Below, piece after piece: positions 36,901-48,900 of a stretch of 64,000 bases of DNA. The notes below the pieces were generated by a model. That model searched no databases, had not been told where the DNA came from, and was given only the letters and a program-made list of their open reading frames with translations. Location of the stretch: positions 1,233,199-1,297,198 of the forward strand of contig CAJINV010000016.1 in the NCBI GenBank assembly GCA_905178155.1, written 5' to 3'. The position numbers were made by a program, and so were the translations under genes. The DNA comes from Amoebophrya sp. A120. Lineage: Eukaryota > Sar > Dinophyceae > Syndiniales > Amoebophryaceae. Every line of letters begins with the position of its first letter. The stretch's first letter is position 1.

Positions 36901-39900
36901 TTCCTCCGCTTCAATAGCTTCGCCCTGAGCTGCTGCTGCAGCAGCATCCGCAGGACCACCAGCTTCTGCTCCGTTCGCGTCGCCATCGCCTGCAGCAGGA
37001 TTAGCAGCTTCCGCGTCTGCCATCTGCTCCGCAGTGGCTGCAGGGTCGTGATCTTCGCCGAGATTCTCCTGCGAAAAGAATGACGAAATTGCTGACTTTT
37101 TCTCTTTTTTGTTCATTTCGGAGATCGTCTTCGCTTTCTCCACCACTGCTTCTGGATCGGATTCTGCGTTTTCCAATTGCTGAATTTCCCAAGCAGATTT
37201 TTCCACCTCCATTTCTTCGGCGTCTAACTTCACTTCTATGACCGCGTGATCGAGTAACTGCTTTGTCTCTTCCTCCGCATCTTGCTCTTTCGGCTCCTCG
37301 TCCTGCTGCGCAGCACCTTCGTCACCGTCGTCCGGAGAGGACTTAGCTTTCTTTGCAACAGGTTTAACATTAGCATCCCCGCCAACTACTGCAGCCAGTT
37401 CTTCCGTCAACCTCGCCTCCAACTTGGAAACTTGCATCTTCCCTAATTCCTCGATTTTCATTTTCGATTTTTTTTCCTGCAGTCGCAGTTCCAAAATCGC
37501 GCTCTTGTGCTTCTCGATCCTTTCCTTCACAAGTCTTTTCCTCTCCTTTCTCCTCTCCTCAGAAGATTCCTTCGCTTCTTTCAACGTGGTTAATTGCCCC
37601 TGCATATCAAATGCAAAAGCGTCTGGGCGGTCTGGAAGATTGCCAGGTTTGTCATGCACATTTTGCATGACTCCTGATGTCTGTGATGCATGCCCTAGCG
37701 TCACAGATTTTGTGAGGGCCTCCTGATGCCTATACCACATGACAAATGCTCTTTCCGTGTAGCAAAACTTGGATTCTCTTTGCTGCTCATGCAATACAGA
37801 TTTTTTCAAAATCCAAAATCAGCATTACAAGTTGGATTCTTCCAGACCCAGACATTTTTACATTTGATACTGCACGTCATTCGTCTGTTCCTCACAGAAC
37901 TGCTTAAAATCCTCCGCATCTACCCACGCTTCTATCGGGGCGGTCAACGTATCCGCAGCACCGGACTGTTGGAATTGCAGCGCCAAGCTGGTTATGCACG
38001 GTAAATTTCCTCCTGCGCAGGTACAAATGCGGTTTCTGCATGGCAAAACTTGGTTTCGATCCTAGTTTAGCATGACAAGTTTTGCGCTCCAAATTAGTGA
38101 AATTTGTGATGCATCTGGTACATTTACGGGAAATTTGTATTGCATAGTGGTGACGTCAATGGAGGATGGTGCTGTTTTTGATTTGTCCTCTCTAACAAGA
38201 ACAACTCCTCGACCCTCGTATTTCGCAGTTCGGTACTTCTCCCGACTCTCTAACTATCAAATGCAAAAGTGTCTGGGTCTGGAAACTTGTAATGCTGCGT
38301 TGGGACTAGTGAATGCTCTGTAATGCCCAGCCAAGCATGAGAAATATCTGCGCTTCGTTGTGTTGCGTTTTTCGCATGACAAACTGCGTTTTTGCATAAC
38401 AAACAAAAGGGCGTCTTCTTGGACACGCATCACAAACTTTTTGGTCATCCCAGACAAGCATGACAAATCGCGCATTCTTCCAGACCCAGACATTTTTACA
38501 TTTGATACTAACCGCCACTTCGCGAAATCGGCGAGGAAGTCCGGTTTTTTGCTCTCACTTGCTCCAGGTCCAGCAGCCGCTGCAGAACCTCCCGCGGTGC
38601 TCCCGTCTAGCATGAGAGATTTCGGCAGTTCGGATTTCACAACCTCTTCCACGGATACTTCCGGGACTTCGACCGGCAGATCCCCCGGATGGGGTTGTGA
38701 TTCCACGTAGGACTCTATCGCGTTGTCCAAAGCCCTCAGTCCGACGAGCAGCACTTGGTCCTGGTCCGTTGGAGTCTCCATTTTGTCCGTCGCGGGTGTG
38801 ACCTGGGTGGAAGGACGCTGCGACTCGGGTAAATCGCTTGGTTTATCTCCTGCTTCTTTCTCCAACAGGTCCCGGATTTCGCCCGCTTGGAAGTCGCCAG
38901 ACTGCTCGCCCACTGTTCCATCAACTAGATTCACTTGTTGCGTGGTCGGTGGTCCACCTACTTTTTGCTGTATCACCACTGGCTCTGGGATGTAGACGAC
39001 GCATTCCCTCGCCCGCTTGATGCTTTCCTCGTCTATCCTGTGTAAAGACGTCCCCACCCCAGAGTTGTCATGCTAAACAAAATGCGACACACTTTGCCCC
39101 CCCATTGTAGCATGGCCGCAGATGGCTTGCCACGCAGGGCGGGTGGGTCAGGCGGACACCGAAATGCCATCACCATCATCTCCCGGCCACTATATCCCAA
39201 CTCTGTTTTCGCCAACCAACCATACTGCGCCAACAACCATACTGTGCCAACTTGTGCCAACTTGCCAACAGAACAACGCCTCACTTTTATGCCAACAATT
39301 CCTACCACTGATTCTCGCAAACTTCCAACTCGCTACCACTATAACGGGAGTATACAGCCAGGCTCACAACAACAAGAAAAAGCTGCAGCCTGCGGCAAAA
39401 CCCGTAATTCCTGTCTGGATGAATGCATTCACTGGAGACACTAAGCGACAAGCGCCAGCCTGAAGTGACGTTTAAACAACCAAGTTAAAGGTAAAAGATG
39501 CGAGATTGAATACTGATCTTCCTGATCGCTAGACTTGGCGTTCAAGAAGCATGCTTTCCACATGACCGGAAGCTCGAGGCACAGAAATACAATTGGCAAG
39601 GCAGCACAAGTAGAACACGACTCTGCACCCAATCCGCAGGCAGCACAAGAAGAAAATGACTCTGCACCCGAACCGCTGGGCTCACGGAACCACCGGGTCT
39701 ATTATCGGTTTCCTGCTTCGTGGGCACCCACTTGGATCGTTGTCAGGGGCTGCTAACTCGAAGGCGATCCAGTCAGGCGTCGTTCACAGCCTCAGCGGCG
39801 CCCGACTAGCTACCCGTCCCGGGTACTTGCGTCTCCGCCGACAAGTACTGAAACTCGTGCAGCTCGGGAACCCGCGACAGCCGGAGATCGGGGGAAGTGG

Positions 39901-42900
39901 TTTTGCCCGCGCGCCGCCCCTCGGCGGCTTCTCGCTACCCCGGCTTCGACACCCTCGCGCGAATACCGCCTGAGTCCTCGTATTCCGTATACTCTAGGCG
40001 AGTGCCATCCGAAGGTGAAACATGCGACTTCCACCGGCCCGTTCTAAGGTGGAGGCGATCCGGTGCGACCCGAGCCTTGCCCTTCAACACATATGCACGT
40101 AGTCGCCAGCCTACTGCATCGCAGTAGCGCCTCTCCTACGGAGCTGCATTACACCTTGCCTCAAAGTTCTGTTATCGTGAGCTCTTGTCCGCGCGCCTAG
40201 ATTGGAGGAAGATAATCTTAGAGAAAAACTACATAGCTCACTAGCTTAGCAGGGGGACCAGGCGAGACGGATGCAGTAAAGCCTGTTGCTCGCTGTCTTT
40301 TTATGAACTGCTTCTGTTCAAAAACCTTAGGAGAAATGAGCAACGCACCAGCCTAGCACGGGAACAAGGCGAGACGGATGGATCCAATAATAACGCCGCT
40401 TTTGGTTCGTGTTGCGCGTTGTGGAATACCAAAACTTATCAGCTCACGGAAACCTACATGGACATGTTTGAGAGGCCTTTTACTGAGCGACTACTCAGAC
40501 TGATTCGGGGGGGGCTGGCGGTCTGGACATCGGGCCAGGCGGGGAGGCTGGGGGAGGATCTGAGGACTGAGTGGGCGTCCTCCCTGGCTGAACGCACGTC
40601 CTCTCCTCTGGTGCGGCGACTGACACCACGATACTGCTCCGCCGCTCCGCAGCACGGCCCTCGTCGTCGACCATAGTATGATGGCGTATTCTCATCTGAA
40701 AGAGGAGGCAGAACACGCATGGGATCTTGTCGCTAGATTTTTATATGTATGTGGGCACTTGCTCACGTGCTTGCATTATCAGGGACGGCGGGATTGCTCT
40801 TACGAGGGTGTAGTGTATCTGATTGGGCCTGGCGTGGCCTTGCCTCCTTCCTAGCGCATGGGAAGAGTTTGCATATCCTGCAGCATAGCGTCCTAAGAGC
40901 AATGCCGCAACGCAACGCCAAAAGATGCAGAACATAGCGAAAACCGCATGACAAGAGAGCACGTCGAGCTTCTACCATCTTGCGACCCTTACATCTCCCG
41001 CGTTCTGCCTGAGGGGGAATGGATAATTTAGCCCGTCTGCACGGAGCCTGTCGTCGTTGCTGCTTGCGAGGGCCGTGCCGCCACCCCGGTCGTGCTACTA
41101 ACCCTTTCTGGACGAGAGGCCCGACGCGCAACGAGCGTCGGGAGAGTCAGAAGAAGTTTTCTTCTATCATTCAACGACGCGGGCGAGGCAACTTCGCCAG
41201 GAAGCGGAGACCTCGCATCTTTATCTCTCGTGGAAATGCCTCCGGAGCCGACCACTGCCCCTCTTCACGCCGCTTTGCTTGGCAGGGAACAAGGTGGTCG
41301 CATCTCGCACAACCTGAATGCCCAACTCGAGGCTCGTCGTGGTTCGCCCACGCGTGTAGGCGCGTCCATTGTGATTTCTTTTTGGCGACGCGGGGGCTAT
41401 GTTGCGTGCTCTACCGGCGCCGTGGCGTCGTAGTGAGTGTATGTCTTGTGCGCCAGCACGATTTCCCTCAGTGGGGCGGCGTCCAGCGGGCCTAGGATTT
41501 GAATTGGCGTATTGTCAGAATTTGTGGTAATCAGGAGTATTGATGCTGATACTTCAGCAGCAAGTGCTTCCAGCACTACATGATCTCCCCAACATTTGTC
41601 TTGGGAATGCTGGTGGATGTACTCTGCCCACTCGCTGTCGGAGCCGACGAACGGCTGATAGTGTGCGCGGCGGAGGATGAGGCTCTGAATGGCACGACGC
41701 CGGAAATGGTTGTAGTTTGCTTCTGACCCAGTAACCATTCTGCTAACCGCCCGACACATGCAGTTTCCATCGCCGATCACTTTGTCTAGGCGGAGGCCCC
41801 GCCCTGCGAGGCGTCCCCGTAGTCTGGCTTCTAGTCGCGCGTCTGCCTCAGCTTCCTTGAGGGAGATCTCCACAGCTTGATCCATCGCCGATCGCTTCCC
41901 AAGTGCTGCATCCTGGCTAGGAATGTTGGAACCGAAAACCCGCTGCGGGATCGTCTGCGGCCGACTTAGGTGCAGTGGACCGGGAGGTAGGCGCACTTGC
42001 TGGAACTCGTGGACAGGGGGGGGAGACGGGCCCCCATTAGTTGCTACCGCTGGGCTTGGGGGCTGCATCTGTGATGGTGCTTGCCGCTCCCTGGAGCGGC
42101 TTCTGACACGGGAGTCGGCGTTTCGCCAATCGGCGACTTTACGGGGGCCACCGGGCGCGGCCCTGTTTGGCCTCTTCCAGCAGAGCCTAGCGCGAACATC
42201 TTCGATTTCTGCCTCCGGGACTTGCGTGTGCCCGGGCTCCGCTGTGTACATGCGGTGGACCATTGGTGGGACGTGGGACCGGAGACCCGGAACCGCGGAC
42301 GGGTCTTGTGTTGCTGAGGGTGGCGGCGCACGCATGCGCGAGGCCTCCACCATGTTGTGAAATACCTCCGCTGCCCGGTCGATGTTCTTCTGTACTTCGG
42401 GGTCTGGCATGACATCGTCCCGAGGCTGGCGAGCGGGGGCTTCGACAGGCCACGTTCCTTTGGGCGGGGGGGGAAGACCTATGAGGGTGAGGAACACCCT
42501 CAACACCTCAGCCGGCTTTTTCATGATCTTCGAGACCGATGGCAGCACCTCTCCCGCCTCCAGCGGAAAGTTGTCGCACATGGCCTTGCACTCCAGAGTT
42601 AGCACATGCTTTGCAAATTGCGAGATCAACACTTGCCGGCCTTGCGACTGAGATTGCCTTTTTTCTCCGGCCTCCGGGGGAGACGGCGGAGGGGATTCGC
42701 TCGTCGGCTCCTGTAACGCAGCCGCCGCGCGATCTATCGAGCCAAACTCCTCTTCGTCCACCGCCATGTCGTCCGCGCCCTGGCTTGGGTGCTGCGACTC
42801 TGCATACATCTGTTGCGAGAAACACACTGCAGCATCTAGCTTCTTGCTGCATAAGCCACATTTTAGGTGAGAGGAGCCGACTACACTCCTGGCAGCACGC

Positions 42901-45900
42901 GCTGCTTCCCTTCCGTCGCCCGAGCAGAGACTCCATACGATCCACTGCGACGTGGGGGTGAGGCCGCGAAGGACACGGCGGGCGTTTCCTAACTGGGAGG
43001 CGATTCTCCCTCGGCACGCTCCTGTTTTTGATTGAGCGGCCCGAGTTTGTAGCTGCCGCGCTACTTCCGCCCGCAGGCACTTGCGGGCGAACTCCCGCAA
43101 CTGCCGTAGCGGAACGCGCAGGCTTACGTAGTTCGTCAGCGGCTCACTCGGCAATAATGTAGACTTCTGCAAGATGTCGGCCTCGCTGTGCGGGGATATC
43201 CCCGAGTGCCCAGGGCACCAGTGGAATATGAAGGTGATGTCAGGGCGCCGGTCCGCTAGCTTCGTGATGGCCGCCCGGATTTCTTGCCATGTTTCCTCCG
43301 TGCGGAGGGACTGAATGTTCTCCAGCGCCGGGCTGGCATCGCACTGGAAGATCACGAACCTCAGGGCCGGGTCCCAAATCGGCGACAAGTCTTCGTCTAA
43401 GCTGTCCGCCAGCATCAGAACTGCCGCTGCGTGGGCGCCTGACTCACCCCAAAACGTGGTCAGTGTGTGTCGCAACCTCATTGCTAGAGCAAACTTACCT
43501 TCTTCGTCGCAACCCCTCCTCATGACCACCGTCCCCATGCGCTGCTTGGGGCCGGGCCCAGGTTCTGCACCCGGATCGTCGCCACTATCCGTTGCCACCC
43601 AGAGGAGAGCGGGCCCCAGGGACCTTTCTAGGCCTCGAAATTCGTCGCGGACCCGGGCCGCGACTTCTGGAGTGTTAGCTTTACTGAGCGCCAGGTCGTA
43701 TTTTTGGAAGACTGCGGACGCAGGAAGAATGTGGACGTTGCTTGGCAGGGGGTCAGCTGGGATGAGGTTGTGCGAAATAGGGAGTGACGCCCAACCCTCT
43801 CGCCTCATGTTGAAGACATCCTGCACCTTTGATGACCGGGCGAACTCCGCGTCGTCCAGGCCTATCGCCTGCACGCAGAGGGTAGTGCGCTCACCTAGCG
43901 CCGCTGTGGAGGGCACTACGGCCCCCGCGCTGATGAAGGTGCTGTACGTCGGAGCCGTGAAGGAGATGCGAAGCATGCGGCGCAACGCTGTCTCCGCGAT
44001 GTCGTCCAGTTTGATCAACGCGCCCGGACACAGGAGCGACTTTGCGCTTGCCATGTACTGCAGCGCGTTGAATGCCTTCTCGTGGTATTTGTTAATTGCT
44101 GCAAGCGGGGAGGCGGCTGCCGCATCTACGGCGTCCTCGTCTGTGGACGAGCATGAGAGGACTCGGCGGCGTTGGTCCTCGAAGTGTTGCTCCCAAGCCT
44201 CGGGGTTTACTGTAAGTGGCATCCCGAGGACTGTGATGTAGTTCGCCTTATTATACCTACGAAACAGCCCGGGAAGCCGGACCGACTTCGGCGCATCGGG
44301 GTCCAGTTCCACCTCGACTTCCGGTGGGCAGAGCGTCACGCCGTTGCTGAGCGTAACACGAATCCGCTTCAAAAACTGCTCCAGTTTTTTCTCGTCACCG
44401 GCGGCATGTTCTGGCGAGCGAAGAACGGCCATTCTCCAGTCCGAGACCGGGTAGGGGATTGACAAGAGCTTGTTGCCCCTGTCCTGCAATTTCTTCACCA
44501 TCTCGCCCTCGGATTCTGCTGTTACGAAAATTGCGATGTCGTCGCAGTAGGCCGCGACGCACTCCCCCAGCGTGGAATACAGGCCGGCGGCGATGAGGTG
44601 CTTTTCCACACAAGCCCGGAAGAGGGCAGGCGATAACAATGTGCCCTGGCCCAACCCATCGCAGATAGGAAACGCCACCCCCATCAGCCCGTCCACGGCA
44701 ATCCGCACCGTTCGCCCAGTCATCCAGTAGCACACTGCCTGCATTACTTGCCGGGATGCCCCCCGCTCTAACAGAACCTGAAGGACTTCGAGGAGGCTGC
44801 AATTTTCGAAGCCCCCCGTAACGTCCGCGACTATCACCGCGACGTATTTGGCGTTCCCTTGCATGGTGCGGATCAGGGCTCGCAGCAGGCCGACGGCGGG
44901 GGATAGCCCCGGAATGAATGCCGTATTGTCTCGGAAGACATTGAGAGACTGCTGTAGTTCGCCGTGCAGGATGCTTTCCGTGAATTTATCTTCGACATTC
45001 AGCATCGAAATAGGCCGCCAATAGCGACCCAAAAACTTCGAAGCCCCTTTTTTGTTGTGCTTGTAAAGCCAAGACACTAGGTATTGTTTCGTCCAGGTAG
45101 GGGGGTCGTGGTAGTCGTTGAGGGCGCGGCATACTATATCGCACAGAAGGACACAGAGTTCTAGGGAGGCGAGCAGCAGCGCGGGCGGGACGCCGTTGCT
45201 GCCTGCGGCGGCGTGGGGGTTCAGCCGCTTCTGCGCTCGCATCGCCATGTCACGGGTAGGCTTCAACGGTCTAGATGGTGCCGCTGCGATTAATTTCGCC
45301 GCGGCCGCCGCCACGTCGTGCTCCTCTTCTGGGGTGCGCAACAGCCCGGCTGGCTTGTTTTCGCATAGCCGCACTCGGAATTGGTTCATCGTCTCTTCTG
45401 TCGACGCGGTGAGGGATCCATCCCCACGTAGTAATGCGAGGTGAACGGAGGGAAGACGGGACTTGTTGTGTGGGGCTTTTGCCCGATCAAGTGCTGTCGC
45501 CAAGGTGTCACCCGTGAAAGACGGCTCCTGCCCCGACGCAGCCGCGGATGCATCGGAGAGAACCTGGCCCAGCGTTTCCTGGTCTATGCTGCTCCAGTGG
45601 AATACCTTTCGCCGGGTGAGCGATTGCGGGCAGGAGATGCTGTCTGGCCGGTCTTGCTTTTCTTGCCACCCGTCTGCGTTGGCGCCTAGGGCCGACCCAT
45701 CCTGCCGCAGTTCGCAATCGATGCGAAGATGAGCGGCCCCGTTCATCGTAAGGTAGCGCGGTTCGACGAGCCGCGTGCATAGCACCGTTTCCGTGGTCCG
45801 AGGCTTGAGCAGGACGACGTCCGGCTGGGATTCCCCGGAGGGGAAAGTTACATCGTCCGCCTGCAGTGCGGAGGTGAGCCCTTCTGCTGTCGCGAATTGT

Positions 45901-48900
45901 GACAGTTGGCTTTGCAGCCAGTTCCCGCGGGGTGTGTCCGCTAGCACAGGGCCCGTGCTGGCGTTTAAGTCCCCGGCGATGCCTACCACCTCCGCGGCAT
46001 TGCTTCTCGCGAAGTTCATGAGGCTTTCGCGCTGCCCTCGGACTGGTAACTCTGGAACGCTGCATGAGGCTGGAGGAATGTAGCCGGCCAAGAGACGCCC
46101 CGCGATGTCCTCGTGGGCTACTAAGATGCAGGCCATGTTCGGTGCCCCTGGGATGGCCGCTGCGATTGCGTGGTCTGCAGGCCGGAGAGAGTGCGCCACT
46201 AACACCATGGCTCGGGGGGCGGACCAGATGAAGAACCGCCCAAGGAGTGTGCGGTAAATCAGGTCCCGGATTGGTTGCTGCAGTGCTTGAGTCGGCGTGT
46301 CGGATTCCGACACGACGACTACCAGCGCCCGCGACGCGTTGATCTCATGCACCAGCAACGGCCACTGTGAAGTGAGCGCGCGAGACATGTTTATCGCCAT
46401 GATCACGAAGCGCCGCCCTTTGGACCAGTCCTTGTCCGGCTTGGGTAGCCCGCCGGTGAAGTTCAGTCGGAGGCTGGCCAAGTGGTACGCGGTCGATGTA
46501 GTTATTTCCCTTCTATTGTCTGTTTCCCCCCTGCGAACGCCCGGCGCCAGAACTCCTTGCGCCAGCTCCGCTAACTTCGCTAGCATCGCGCTCTGCAAGC
46601 GGCCGTGGCGCCCGATTCTGCACAATATCACATGTGCCAGCAGTGACGCTGGTTGTGCAGTTTCTTCTCCACAATGTGAACAGACGTAGAGCGCGTGCTG
46701 CTGAAATTCGATCTGCGACTGGGACTGGCTAACCGGAACGCGGAGGTACACCGGATAATCTGAGGAGGGGGCGGGGGAGTCGCTTTCGCCGGGTTTCGGG
46801 AACCATTTCGTCGGCCTTGGCTCGTCCGGTGGCGCCCGAGTGACTTCTAAAAAGGAGGCCAAGTACGGGTGGACCATCGGGTTGCTCGCCTGTGTGGCTT
46901 CTAGCCGGCCCGTTGCTGCTCGCACGCATTCCGCACAACGCCCATGCTGTTCGAGTTTGTTTACGGCAAGGTTCCACCGGCTGAGGCCCCGCGTTGGTGC
47001 GCAGATCATGTCCTCGACCTCTGAAGCGTCGGCCGCGGGCCGGTCGTGCATTGACCAGAAGAAAGTTCCCGGCGCCGCTGATTCGATCTGCCGCTTCAGG
47101 CACCCGTGGCCCTTCGTCACCACTGCCTTGTCCTCGTCGTTGTCTACGCACCTGATTCCCGCGCTGATGAGCGCCTCTGGGTTTGGCGGACGGTCACACC
47201 AGTCCGAGGTTGTAAAGCCGCCGTAGTTGTGAATAGCCGCGGCCCCTTTGCGCCTCGGCATGCGGCGCGGATCGATTCTGATGCCGTGGTCTGTGCGGCG
47301 AAGAGCTACACCGTCGCTGGCTGCACTCGATAGCGGCCAGACGCCGGCGTAATCCGGGAAGCAGTCTGGGATTTCTGCGAGAGGACCCTCGCGGCAGGAG
47401 GTCGCCCGCCATACCGCTAGCGGAATTTCTGTTTCGTAGAACTTTTTACCCCCCGGTATGCACACCCCTCGGCGAAGCGCTTCTTCTGCAGCCTGTATCC
47501 TCTTAGACTCGCGCTCCCCCTCCTTCGCCGGGCGCGACATTTCCGCAAGGCAATGCGGGCCACATTCTAGTAGTAAGTTGTGCCGCTGTGCAGAACGGAA
47601 TGCTGCTGCTGTGTGCTTCGGTACCATGCGCGCCACTTTTTGCAGTTTGGTCAGTGACCCCGCTGGAAGAAACGCCGGCGTTAGTACGAACGCCTTGTTT
47701 GCTACGTATGTATCTGGGATCGCGTCCTCGTCTACCGCCGGAAGCGGGAGACCCGGCGGCCCGTCGCCCACGTTGGCATTTGGCGCCTCTGGGACGGGGG
47801 CGAGCTGCTCGAGCCGCTTGATTACAGCCGCGCGTATCGCTGCCATTGCCAACAGAGGCACGACCCACATCGTCGCTCTTTCTGCCCACTTCCTGCGTGC
47901 TCTGTGCCCGACGAGCCCGCGTCTAGAGCTGTGCGGTGCACTGAAGGATTAGTGTCTTCGCTTTCTGTCTTGTGCCAGCCTATACCAATAATAATTTAAC
48001 TTCTATACATCAGTATATCACCAGAGTTGTCATGCAGATTTACCATGACAGGAACATTTGTGATGCGCAACCCCATGACAGGCATTTTCAATCGTGTTTG
48101 GGAACTTGTGATGCTGTAAACAGGATCAGAAGGTCGATTTGTGATGCGGCTTTCCTTGCTAACTTGCACTACCTTACGGACTGAAACTTGTCATGCGTGA
48201 CTCCTAAAACTCCTAGGTTTGTGTTGCAAAATCCCCATCCTGACTCTTGTGTGGGTACGTTTTTACTCAGGATATCGTCCATGTCTTCTTCATTGTCGAA
48301 CGGAAACGCGTTTTCCACCTGGATCGGGGAAAAGACCGCGAGCCAGACCTGCTGGAGCAGCTTCAGCCGGAGCCGGATGTTCGCCGCGATCGTCATCTCG
48401 ACGTTGTCGAATCGAGTGCGGAGGTGGAATTTTGTGGAGGAATCGGTGGAATTCAGAGCGGTCTGCTGCAGCACTTCGACGTAGAAAAATCCCTGATAAA
48501 GTAAAATGTGCATGAGCATAGCTACCATGTGTTCTCTGGTGCCCAGAGGCTCTTCAAACACAACAAAAACTGAACTTTTTCATCATGCCTGATAAACCCG
48601 AAATAAAATAATCTGTACCTCCTTCCCTTCAATTTTTTTCTGTTCCCATTTCCCGAACAGCTCCTCCCCGTTTATTTTTCCGCAGTTTTCAATTTCCTCC
48701 AGCAAGCACTTCTTCACGGATTCCTTCCCGTCATCGAGAAACAAATTCTCCTTCAGCATCCTCATCAAATCGATAAAAAATCGCTCCAACGGGTGCCGAT
48801 AGCTCGCTTCCAACAGCGCAGAGTCCCAGAAGTACACCCTATCCTGTCGCATATCGTTTCTCGCCGACCAGGGTTTCGGGAGCTGGGAGTTGAGTACAGG

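Larger units (their letters stand above)
39074..48020 (-). mobile_element. Non-LTR (LINE-type) retrotransposon nested in an introner
   Basis: About 8.95 kb on the minus strand, with its 5' end near 48020. It has a short 5' leader (about 150 bp), one 6.5-kb open frame and a 2.3-kb 3' region. No long terminal repeats and no poly(A) tail are seen. A 15-bp duplication, typical of target-primed reverse transcription, flanks it. The coding frame is uninterrupted, so the copy looks young and perhaps still active. It is visibly G/C-richer than its surroundings. Confidence 0.88.
39034..48274. mobile_element. Introner, family F4, interrupted by a retrotransposon (9.2 kb)
   Basis: The left end (TATCCTGTGTAAAGACG) and right end (complement of TATCCTGAGTAAAAACG) are F4 inverted repeats 9,241 bp apart. 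The 5-bp duplication tcgtc is exact at 39029-39033 and 48275-48279. Removal joins NEEDMDE to ESIKRARE in the WW-like gene. Subtracting the nested element and one copy of its duplication leaves 279 bp, the size of the intact F4 copy at 2669. The stretch 48036-48274 aligns by eye with that copy in its order of motifs. Confidence 0.9.

Noticed and set aside
18136-38507. Spaced recurring repeats considered as a CRISPR-like array
   Set aside because: The repeats are inverted pairs at intron borders with 5-bp duplications in eukaryotic genes, not regularly spaced direct repeats.
39640-40200. G/C-rich, structured-looking stretch suggestive of an rRNA or tRNA cluster
   Set aside because: No conserved rRNA core or tRNA arm pattern was found; it is the 3' region of the retrotransposon, as shown by the flanking 15-bp duplication.
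42539-47952. Plus-strand frames inside the retrotransposon, for example 43315-44241
   Set aside because: They are shadows of the 6.5-kb polyprotein frame and carry no recognisable domain.
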